NCBI RefSeq assembly: GCF_900105005.1
Contig: NZ_LT629748.1
Coordinates: 2,976,001-3,040,000 of the forward strand
Direction of reading: 5' to 3'
DNA from: Halopseudomonas litoralis
Lineage (GTDB): Bacteria; Pseudomonadota; Gammaproteobacteria; Pseudomonadales; Pseudomonadaceae
Length of the DNA: 64,000 bases
Part shown: one piece after another, positions 9,298 through 16,098 of the stretch
Layout of the letters: the number at the start of each line of letters is the position of its first letter
Numbering within the stretch: position 1 is the first letter of the stretch
Translations under genes and position numbers: made by a program
Notes under the pieces: generated by a model
Database searches by the model: none
What the model saw: only the letters and a program-made list of their open reading frames with translations
What the model was told of the DNA's origin: nothing

Positions 9298-9709
9298 CTT
9301 CGAAAGTGGACCCCACAGACAAGACAGGTAGTGCTTGAATTTAAGAAATCACCCGGATCTCTCTCGCAGCTGAAAAGCGTTGCCCTGATCCAACTGATTC
9401 TCCGGCTGCTACCGTTCTCGGAACGTACTTATCCTTCAATAGGCTGCAACATGTTCCATTTAAGCCAAAAACCGCTGACGCCGGGTCGTTTTTTCTTGGC
9501 GGCGAACTCGGCTTGGGCGAAACGCGTTTGCTTCATGCTGGTTCTTGGTCAGTGCGTAACGGTGGCATTATATCGAAAGACGAAAGCGAGCTGAATTGAT
9601 CAGCGCTGCCCTAGAGAGGAACAGTTTCTGGGCTGGCATTTCACATCTGAGCCTTCGCCTTGTATGGAGTGCTCAAGGAAGTCACCCCATACAAAGGTAC
9701 GTGGCTACC
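9298..9709. other. Non-coding gap between two cargo genes
   Basis: No convincing gene is seen. Two open plus-strand frames here lack ribosome-binding sites and familiar protein sequence. The only clear structure is a hairpin at 9660-9694 (separate entry). Confidence 0.5.
9660..9694 (-). terminator. Long hairpin after the TIR gene
   Basis: Read on the minus strand, TTGTATGGGGTG (9694-9683) can pair with CACTCCATACAA (9671-9660): 12 bp with one G-U pair and an 11-nt loop. It begins 15 nt after the TIR stop codon. The G-U pair is an A-C mismatch on the plus strand, so the fold favours the TIR transcript. No U-run follows, so it may be an end-stabilising hairpin rather than a classical terminator. 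Confidence 0.4.
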
Positions 9710-10492
9710 TTAAGCCTCCAAAGGAAGAACAGCCGCTGCGATCTTCTCTGCAATATCAGCAACCGAATCATCGGTAGTCGTAAAACCAGCAAGATCAGGC
9801 AATATTCCGCTGTACTGCTGCACATCTTCAAACGTAACGCCGTGAAGCACAGGGATAAGTGTGGATTTGTTCAATAACGCCCCCAGCTCGCGCTCGGTCC
9901 AGAATCTCCCTGTTAGATACGCTGGAGTCAACAGCGCTATACCGGTTTTAGCCTTCTTCAAGCCTGCATCCATCTGAAGCGACTGACTTCGCCCTGGAAC
10001 AATGGCGACCTCGTCAAACCAAACAGCCACCCCTAATTCTTCTAAACATGCACGCAGTTCTCCTGCCACGTTGGCCCCATCAATCCGCGCATAGCTCAAA
10101 AACGAGTCATACTCCCTAGGGTCAGCGAAAGCTACTGCCTGATGTACTCGGTCTGCTAATTGCCTCTCAGAATCAGTGTATCGAAGCCCGCCCGTCGACG
10201 AACGTAAACTTCGATTAAGCTCTGTGATGACCTTTGCGTTGTGCTGACGAGCTCGGCTGTTGTACACGTTGACTTCGGACTCAACCTTTCTATTTTGAGT
10301 TTCAACATTGCGGTTATAGGTATCTACCTGCGCCCGTACCTTTCGGTTGTGAATCTCAATCTGGCGATTGTGGTCTTCAACCCGCCTCTTATTTTCCCTA
10401 TTTATCCGGGTAATATCACGGTTCAGTTGCTGCTGAGCTTTACGCTGCGCCTCTTGAATGCGTCGCCGCAATTGCGCCTGGCTAATTGCCAT
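9710..10492 (-). CDS. Coiled-coil TIR-domain protein, probable defence effector
   Basis: The 260-aa protein has two parts. Residues 1 to about 95 are a charged coiled coil with Asn-Arg pairs at roughly seven-residue spacing (HNR, HNR, YNR, QNR). Residues about 127-256 are a TIR domain: YDSFLSYARIDG, VWFDE, then FWTERELGALL. By analogy with SARM1, where the catalytic Glu lies four residues after a Trp, Glu202 would be the NAD-cleaving residue (Trp198 + 4); this is inference. The ATG is preceded by a near-perfect AGGAGGTGA. A mini-ORF ends across this start, and an 81-aa gene lies upstream on the same strand. Bacterial TIR proteins next to restriction systems commonly act in anti-phage defence. 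Confidence 0.85.
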   Translation of the reverse strand: MAISQAQLRRRIQEAQRKAQQQLNRDITRINRENKRRVEDHNRQIEIHNRKVRAQVDTYNRNVETQNRKVESEVNVYNSRARQHNAKVITELNRSLRSSTGGLRYTDSERQLADRVHQAVAFADPREYDSFLSYARIDGANVAGELRACLEELGVAVWFDEVAIVPGRSQSLQMDAGLKKAKTGIALLTPAYLTGRFWTERELGALLNKSTLIPVLHGVTFEDVQQYSGILPDLAGFTTTDDSVADIAEKIAAAVLPLEA

Positions 10493-10556
10493 AAATCACC
10501 TCCTGCTTCAGCTTTCCTGGAATATGGAGGTCATAGGTGATTAGATATGTAGCCAT
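10482..10556 (-). CDS. 24-aa mini-ORF resembling the start of a Cas2-like protein
   Basis: Directly after the stop of the 81-aa gene lies GAGGAGGTGTT and then ATG, a strong ribosome-binding site. The 24-codon frame begins MATYLITYDLHIPG, which resembles the first beta strand of Cas2-like/SinR-type proteins (TYLITYDL..PG), and then ends after ten more residues. Its TAG overlaps the TIR start by 11 nt, so ribosomes finishing here could restart on the TIR gene. It may be a remnant of a longer middle gene lost by internal deletion, or a working leader peptide. The resemblance is from memory and rests on about 14 residues. Confidence 0.45.
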   Translation of the reverse strand: MATYLITYDLHIPGKLKQEVIYGN

Positions 10557-10565
10557 AACACCTCC

Positions 10566-10811
10566 TCAGCGCTTCTTGTTAGATTGGGAAAGAGCCGAGG
10601 CTGCGAGCGCCTTGGTGGCCTCGCTGTATTTGCTCGAAAGGAGCACTCGAGAGGCCTCCGACTCCATCGCTTTTCCGGTTTCTTTAGACGAGCTTGACTG
10701 GGAAAGAACAGATCCGGCTAATTTCTTGGCGATGGCTGATGCACTAGGGTCTCGTAACGTTTCCGCCGCCTGTTTCGCGATTTTTGAGGATGTTTGCTTT
10801 AAGTTTGGCAT
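10566..10811 (-). CDS. Small Ala/Ser/Lys-rich protein with internal duplication, TIR partner
   Basis: The 81-aa basic protein starts 4 bp after a good AGGAGAA site. It consists of two related halves of about 35 residues, each ending in a similar block: KKLAGSVLSQS near residues 29-39 and KALAASALSQS near 67-77. The rest of the halves also align loosely (AAETLRDPSA / ASRVLLSSKY). No enzyme motif, signal peptide or membrane segment is seen. It is first in a three-frame minus-strand unit with the mini-ORF and the TIR gene. A regulatory or neutralising role for the TIR effector is possible but not shown. Confidence 0.7.
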   Translation of the reverse strand: MPNLKQTSSKIAKQAAETLRDPSASAIAKKLAGSVLSQSSSSKETGKAMESEASRVLLSSKYSEATKALAASALSQSNKKR

Positions 10812-10815
10812 GATA

Positions 10816-10864
10816 GGTTCTCCTATGTTGCCCGTTCATAGAACCAAACCTCGATAGGAGAACC
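10816..10864 (-). promoter_or_regulatory. Leader hairpin that can hide the ribosome-binding site of the TIR module
   Basis: On the minus strand GGTTCTCCTAT (10864-10854) and ATAGGAGAACC (10826-10816) are perfect 11-bp complements separated by 27 nt. The second arm contains the AGGAG site of the 81-aa gene, whose ATG is at 10811. A nested GTTC-TAT-GAAC stem lies in the loop. Folding in the mRNA would block ribosome entry. The ligand, antisense RNA or temperature response, if any, is unknown. Confidence 0.55.
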
Positions 10865-11358
10865 GTTCAGCAGTGAGCAGTTGACGCTTCCGCCATTTGT
10901 TGGCTCAATGTGAACCCATATCAGGATCTGGCATGGTCCATACCATCTGGCTTCTGGTGATGCGGATGGGTGCGTTCGGTCGCCAAACTTCTACGTACTC
11001 ATCCGCAGCTTTCACTTGCGCCAGTCCTCTTTAGAGGTGCGCCCACCAAAATACACAACATGTAGCGTTTTTTGGCCAGCCAAATCGCAATATAGAGTGT
11101 GGTTAAAGTAAACGCAAGCCTGTCTCTGCGGCTGTACTTTTTTACAGTTCCCGCTGCGTTACCTGATGATGATCTCCACTGCTTTAAAGGGCCTGTTAGC
11201 TCTGGATCAACTTACAGAGATAGCTCACGCTTAAGCCCTTTCAATGTATGCGTCAGGCCATTACCGGGTGAAGTACGGTTAGATCTTGAGCTGCGGGTGC
11301 GGGCGACTGGTGTGCGGGCCCGATGCCACCGCCGCATCGACTGATGATTCCCAAGCTG
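10865..11358. other. Non-coding or decayed gap between the TIR module and the transfer operon
   Basis: No gene is clearly supported. A 36-codon minus-strand frame at 10905-11015 starts with GTG 9 bp after AGAGGA and reads plausibly (EYVEVWRPNAPIRITRSQM), so it may be a tiny gene or the remains of one. The promoter of the TIR module probably lies just above 10865, but I cannot place its boxes. Nothing else is seen. Confidence 0.4.
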
Positions 11359-12936
11359 TTACCGCATTCTTCCCTTGGTCGCTGCGCTGGCTACTGCGCT
11401 TGAAGCTGAATCGCCTGCTGTTTTTGTGCTTTCCGCACCCTTACCCAACTGTTGGCCGAACTGACTGCCCGCTTTAAACCCAGCCCACGCCATTACCGCC
11501 ATCCAGATCATCGGCAACAACAAGAACATCGCCCACTCAATCATGACCAGCAATGATTTGTCGTACAGGTTGGCCATCCCAAATGCCGTTTCCAGCGCAC
11601 CTGTGGTTGAAGCACCGCCGCTGTACAGCATGGTAATCAGGTTATTGCTCAGCCACCTGGCCAGCTCCCACCAGAAGGTCAGAAACCAGATGGCAAATAG
11701 TCCGAAGGTCGCTGTGCCAGCGACAGTCAAGCTGTAGCCGGACATGACCATGATCAAGGGCAAAGGGATAATCACCGCCATAACCAGGACTGCCTGGACC
11801 ATAGGCAACGCCATTTTCAGCATATCCATACCGGCTTTTCCTTTGGCCACGTACACGCCGCCGCCTACGCTTCCTACCATGCCAGAAGCGACGCCTGTTA
11901 CTGCATCAATGGCATTCTCTACTCGACCGCCACCGCCGATATCCCGATAGCCTGCCACCGGTCGCAGGTGCCTGCCGTTAGCCGCACTTTCCCGAGGGCT
12001 GACCATACGCCTGATGACGGCCTCCTCGGCAGACGCGTGCACCCCTACCGCAGCCTGGATACTCGTCCACAAGCTGGGATTGACCTCATCATAAAGGCGC
12101 TTGCGCAAACCGTGGACGCTGTCTGACCACCATTCCGAGCAACTTGGGTAGCCGGGCAGTCCCGGACCGGTATTACTTCTGGCAGAGTCCCGCGCCTCTA
12201 CATATGGAAACCCCTGGATGGGTCGAGGCGCATAGAAGGAGTCGTACAAACCCGGCGTATTCACCAGATGCTGAGAGCCCAGCCATGCGGTGTCTCTGGC
12301 CAAAGCGCGGTCCATGTTGGGTTGCTCTCTGAACAGTTTGTTACGCGCAGCGCCGTAACATGCCAGCTGAAACTCGCTGACTTCCAGCCGCAGCACCTGA
12401 TCCTCGACCTCCTGCAGGTCAACTTCGGTAGCGATCGATTGCCAGTCAGGTGTGCAAGGGATGGCCGCGACAGCTGTATTGGTCAGCCCCTTCGAGAGGA
12501 TGTGCACAAACGCCCACCAGAGCGGAATGCTTGCGGTTTGTCCGGCCATCGAATTGAGCGTAGCGCTACCCCATTCACCTTCCCCGACCACCGCGACGGA
12601 GCAGACGTTTCCGCTATCGTCGAGTCGAGGAATGTTGTTGGCTGGGTTGATTGAGACGTTGAGCAGGGGCAAGCACGTAAACGCGTAACACAACACCATG
12701 GCGTACAGCCCGGTCTCAATCCGGTTGATTGCCACCTTACCCCGGTTGCCTTCATCATCGCCTTCCCGGCGTGCCCGGAACCATTCAGATACCATCATGG
12801 CAATAAAGGGCACTGCTGCCAGCCCGGTCATCATCAAGGTATTCCACAGGGAGTTGTTGACGATCCAGGCCAACAGCAGCAAGGGCGCTTCCATGTAATC
12901 GGTGACAACCAGGTTGGCGTTCATGTGTGGCCCCAT
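11359..12936 (-). CDS. traG: TraG-like inner-membrane protein of ICE conjugation
   Basis: The product is about 525 aa (an alternative ATG at 12924 gives 521). It has N-terminal membrane segments (LLLLAWIVNNSLWNTLMMTGLAAV and a second near residues 78-94), a long soluble middle part with several cysteines, then hydrophobic helices at about 375-420 and 465-490. This fits the TraG N-terminal family used for mating-pair formation and stabilisation in PFGI-1/ICEclc-type elements. It is the last gene of the operon and overlaps the upstream gene by 16 bp. The tail is Ala/Ser-rich. The large periplasmic domain of F TraG is absent, as is usual in this ICE family. Confidence 0.85.
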   Translation of the reverse strand: MGPHMNANLVVTDYMEAPLLLLAWIVNNSLWNTLMMTGLAAVPFIAMMVSEWFRARREGDDEGNRGKVAINRIETGLYAMVLCYAFTCLPLLNVSINPANNIPRLDDSGNVCSVAVVGEGEWGSATLNSMAGQTASIPLWWAFVHILSKGLTNTAVAAIPCTPDWQSIATEVDLQEVEDQVLRLEVSEFQLACYGAARNKLFREQPNMDRALARDTAWLGSQHLVNTPGLYDSFYAPRPIQGFPYVEARDSARSNTGPGLPGYPSCSEWWSDSVHGLRKRLYDEVNPSLWTSIQAAVGVHASAEEAVIRRMVSPRESAANGRHLRPVAGYRDIGGGGRVENAIDAVTGVASGMVGSVGGGVYVAKGKAGMDMLKMALPMVQAVLVMAVIIPLPLIMVMSGYSLTVAGTATFGLFAIWFLTFWWELARWLSNNLITMLYSGGASTTGALETAFGMANLYDKSLLVMIEWAMFLLLPMIWMAVMAWAGFKAGSQFGQQLGKGAESTKTAGDSASSAVASAATKGRMR

Positions 12937-13283
12937 GTTGCATACAGGTTGTACGTCTCAACCACCACGGCAAGTATTACGACGGCGCACTCCAGGCGAT
13001 GTAACCGAGCCAGGCCTTCAGTCCCACCATCCGCATCCTCCTTCAGCCATTGCACTACCCGCTTACGCAGTTGCCCCATCCATGCCAGTACCAGGAGGGC
13101 ATACAACAACAAGCGCCAGACCAGTAAGGCGGGGGCTGCTGACTCCAGTAGCTGCCCATAACCGTCGATTCCGCCGGCCAGCCGCGATCCCAGGTACACC
13201 ATCATCAAGCCGACAATGAACGTGACCAGAGTTGCAATGGTCGCTACCAGGGTCAGGCGCTTGAAGTTGCCTTTGTCGCTCAT
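12921..13283 (-). CDS. Small ICE membrane protein between TIGR03755 and TraG
   Basis: The 120-aa protein has about three hydrophobic stretches (ATIATLVTFIVGLMMVYLG, ALLVWRLLLYALLVLAW, ECAVVILAVVVETYNLYA). It starts at the ATG that overlaps the preceding TGA and overlaps traG. A small membrane protein is common at this place in this ICE family, so it probably belongs to the mating apparatus. I cannot assign a specific function. Confidence 0.75.
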   Translation of the reverse strand: MSDKGNFKRLTLVATIATLVTFIVGLMMVYLGSRLAGGIDGYGQLLESAAPALLVWRLLLYALLVLAWMGQLRKRVVQWLKEDADGGTEGLARLHRLECAVVILAVVVETYNLYATWGHT

Positions 13284-14722
13284 CAGGGCGTTCCGGGGCT
13301 GGGTTTAGGGCGGCCTCGGCTATCGAACAGGGAATCTGGCGAGAATGTTTCCGCCTGGCTGGCACCCTCTGATCTGCCAGCCGCGCGCTCAAGTGCGATC
13401 ATGGCTGTGTTGTTTGCCATTGCAGTACGGATTTCCAGCTCTGTCTTGAGGGCGTCGATATCCCGATCCAGCGAGTCGAACTTCTGGTTCAGCGCCGGCG
13501 CGATGGGTGACTGCACGCTGGCGGAGACCTCGGCGATTGCGGGTTCAGTCATTCCGGCCAGTAACGTGCGCCGGGCCCACATGGCTTTGATCAGGGTGCG
13601 TGACAGTGCCATTTCACTTGCCAGCCGGTGAGCCAGCAGCTCCGAGTCCGGGTCCGCCCGAATGGCTTCGATGACGCCGCGGGAAACAGCCAGGCCCTCA
13701 CCGCCTGAAACCTGTCGCAGGTTCTCGGGGTTGATCTCCAGGGACCCGGCAATCAGCTGGACCAAAATACTCAGGATGTTTTGCTGTTCTTCTTCCAAAT
13801 CCTTGATTAACCCGGTTCCGGCACGGCCCGCCCCACGCTCGCAGTTATCACAGGTCTGCAGGCGTGTTTCGCCAATGGCTTTGGTAATCCAAACCGCTGC
13901 ATCTTCAGGAGTGCCCCATAAAGTACACATGCCACCCCGGCAGACCCCGGTACCAGTTGCCACGTTACCTGCCTGGTTGCCACCACCAGGCCAGGATCCG
14001 CTGTTGGTGGGTGCAGCTCCCCAGCCGGTGCCTCCACCGCTGATCGGCTGGGTTTCCATGGAGCTACGCTCATGCAGCAAGTTATAGCCAGCCACCACAA
14101 CATCGGTGACGACATTGATCGGCTCCTGGCCCTGGCCACCACGCTTGCTGCCTCCCACCCAGGTCACGCCGTCATTCCCAGCCGTTTGTTCCACCTGTGC
14201 CTGAGCCTGAACGGGGTCACGGGTACTCGCTGCCGCATCTGACCAGGCCTCACCCGCAGCTACCTGCTGCAATCTTGAGCCCATCATCCAGTCGCCCATC
14301 TGGCCGGCCATGCTCTGACATGACAGCTTGCCCCGGTCAAAGTCCAGTCTGCCCTGCAACACACCGTTGCTCAGCAGCTCATACAACTGTGGGTAAGAGC
14401 GTTGGATGATCATGGCCGGCAGCGATGCCACGGCCCCTTGGGCGTTCTGAATCACGTTACCCATCAGGTTCTGGAAGCTATTGGTCACGCCATTGAGTGA
14501 ATTTGATACCGAGTATCCGAGATCAAAATTGCCGCAGGATGCGTCCATGTTCCAACGCACACCCATGTTGACCAAGGCAGGCGACTGAGGAATGCCGGAA
14601 GACGCGGCAATGGAAATCGGGTTGGCACCACCAATGCGGTAGTAGACCTCATCCGCTGCGCTAACCGTCAGGCTTGATGCCAGTAGCGCTATTGCGAAGA
14701 ATAGAGTTATTCGGCGCTTCAT
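13283..14722 (-). CDS. Integrating conjugative element protein, PFL_4711 family (TIGR03755)
   Basis: From the ATG at 14722 the protein is 479 aa with a signal peptide (MKRRITLFFAIALLASSLTV..SAA), so it is exported. The open frame extends upstream, but that part lacks a signal and lies in the TraU-like gene. Motifs include YYRIGGANPISIAAS near the N-terminus, MDASCGNFDLGYSVSNSLNG, and a later CRGGMCTLWGTP..CDNCERG cysteine cluster. It lies right after the TraU-like gene, as in Pf-5 PFGI-1. It probably acts like TraH/TraN-type periplasmic proteins in pilus assembly, which is inference from context. Confidence 0.85.
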   Translation of the reverse strand: MKRRITLFFAIALLASSLTVSAADEVYYRIGGANPISIAASSGIPQSPALVNMGVRWNMDASCGNFDLGYSVSNSLNGVTNSFQNLMGNVIQNAQGAVASLPAMIIQRSYPQLYELLSNGVLQGRLDFDRGKLSCQSMAGQMGDWMMGSRLQQVAAGEAWSDAAASTRDPVQAQAQVEQTAGNDGVTWVGGSKRGGQGQEPINVVTDVVVAGYNLLHERSSMETQPISGGGTGWGAAPTNSGSWPGGGNQAGNVATGTGVCRGGMCTLWGTPEDAAVWITKAIGETRLQTCDNCERGAGRAGTGLIKDLEEEQQNILSILVQLIAGSLEINPENLRQVSGGEGLAVSRGVIEAIRADPDSELLAHRLASEMALSRTLIKAMWARRTLLAGMTEPAIAEVSASVQSPIAPALNQKFDSLDRDIDALKTELEIRTAMANNTAMIALERAAGRSEGASQAETFSPDSLFDSRGRPKPSPGTP

Positions 14723-14723
14723 C

Positions 14724-15677
14724 TCATCCTCCGGTGTGCACGAGCAATACCTGGCCACGCCGCTCACAGCAGCTGTAAGGCCGCCACAGCGCCCAAACAT
14801 AATCACCACTGCCATCGGTTCGATCGCCATACGAGGCAAGATGCCCGCGGTCCGGCCAGACAGCGCAGCTGCTTTCGAGGCTAGGCGCCAATGCCTGCCA
14901 TCTATGGGTAGACGCATCACCCTCCACGACGGCCGATAACGGCGGCCACCAGCCGTCGCGAGCAACCGGGGTGAGCGGCTGGTAAACATGCGGCGAATTG
15001 CGACGGGTGACCAGGTCGGCTACGCGCTGTGCCGCCAGCGCCCCGCCGCGATAGTCATCGGATTGAGAAACGAAGCCACTACGTGGGTAGATATTTCCCC
15101 AGTTATCCCCCAGCCGTCCCAGCTCGCGCATGCCGGGGGTATAGGCCTGGGGATACAGCCGCTCAACCAACGCATGCCGCCAGCCCACAGTGTCCAGCGT
15201 GGACAAGAAGTGCGGGTTCATGGAGAAGGTGCCCGACGCGCAAATCATGCCCGACATGTTATTCAGCGCCGAGAAGATTGAGGTGGCCGGGTGGCCGATG
15301 GCATCGACATTCTTGAACCGCAAAATATCCCGTGCATTGGCATGCCGGCTGGTCATATTGCCGCCGCCGTCTGCCCGGCCGCTGCCGGGCGGACTCATCG
15401 CAGCAACATCTGTCCAGGGATTCGCTCCGGTGCTGTTGTAGCTGGAGACCACCAGCTCCGGGACATAATGTTTGACCTTTACTGATGTTCTTACGGTGCA
15501 GCCATACGAGCAGAACAGCCAGGCACAGATACCCACCGCTTGATAATCCACACAGGCTGGGGAAACCGCTGAAGACACAATCTCCGCCGTGGAGATCTCA
15601 CCAGCCTGCACCGGCGCTGTAGCCAGCACGACCAGACAGAGCCCAATGAATCCGTTAAGAAGCGTTCTACTCTGCAT
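14724..15677 (-). CDS. TraU-like ICE protein, PFL_4710 family (TIGR03756)
   Basis: The ATG at 15677 gives 317 aa and a signal peptide (MQSRTLLNGFIGLCLVVLATAPVQAG). It overlaps the end of the upstream gene by 11 bp. The mature part starts with a cysteine-rich block, ACVDYQAVGICAWLFCSYGC, typical of TraU relatives, which need disulfides in the periplasm. A second cysteine pair (SCC) lies near the C-terminus. It probably takes part in mating-pair formation together with the flanking TIGR03755 and TIGR03757 proteins. Confidence 0.87.
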   Translation of the reverse strand: MQSRTLLNGFIGLCLVVLATAPVQAGEISTAEIVSSAVSPACVDYQAVGICAWLFCSYGCTVRTSVKVKHYVPELVVSSYNSTGANPWTDVAAMSPPGSGRADGGGNMTSRHANARDILRFKNVDAIGHPATSIFSALNNMSGMICASGTFSMNPHFLSTLDTVGWRHALVERLYPQAYTPGMRELGRLGDNWGNIYPRSGFVSQSDDYRGGALAAQRVADLVTRRNSPHVYQPLTPVARDGWWPPLSAVVEGDASTHRWQALAPSLESSCAVWPDRGHLASYGDRTDGSGDYVWALWRPYSCCERRGQVLLVHTGG

Positions 15678-16098
15678 GGGACATGGCCTCCTCAATGAGA
15701 TAGACGGCACGCGCCACGTCCGTTTCGCCATATACGACATTGCCGTCGACCACCACCGCCGGGATCTTCTCAACGCCTAACACCCAGGCTCGGGATACGG
15801 CCAGAGCCGCGTGCTCGTAACGCTCCAGCATCTCTGTCCAGCGCTCGCCCTGCATACGCCCCAACGCAACAGAGCCGGCCTGATCCGGGTTGGCAGGCAG
15901 GCCCAGAGACAACACCTCGTCCAGTCCCACCAGAGCATCCAGTTCGACCACCACCGCGTTCGATGGGACATTGCTCAGCGTCAGGTGTGAGGCGCTGAAC
16001 ACTTCGATACCTGCAAAGGCTGGAGTGGACAGGAGCATGCTGATACCCAGGGTATTCAGGGCAATGACGGAGGTTTGAATCCAGCAGCGGGTTCTCAT
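15667..16098 (-). CDS. ICE periplasmic protein, PFL_4709 family (TIGR03757), TrbC-like
   Basis: The 143-aa product has a signal peptide ending near residue 29 (LLSTPAFAG) and then IEVFSASHLTLSNVP. The C-terminal block VEKIPAVVVDGNVVYGETDVARAV is the hallmark of this family and resembles the thioredoxin-like fold of TrbC proteins. No CxxC pair is present. The ATG overlaps the traC stop (ATGA). Together with the next gene it matches the TrbC-TraU order of F-like systems. Confidence 0.87.
   Translation of the reverse strand: MRTRCWIQTSVIALNTLGISMLLSTPAFAGIEVFSASHLTLSNVPSNAVVVELDALVGLDEVLSLGLPANPDQAGSVALGRMQGERWTEMLERYEHAALAVSRAWVLGVEKIPAVVVDGNVVYGETDVARAVYLIEEAMSHAE

Noticed and set aside
9331..9877. 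Two plus-strand frames in the gap before the TIR gene
   Set aside because: No ribosome-binding sites or family features; the second runs into the TIR gene on the other strand.
10905..11015. 36-codon GTG frame downstream of the transfer operon end
   Set aside because: It has a fair AGAGGA site but is too short and unrecognised to be listed as a gene; noted only in the gap entry.
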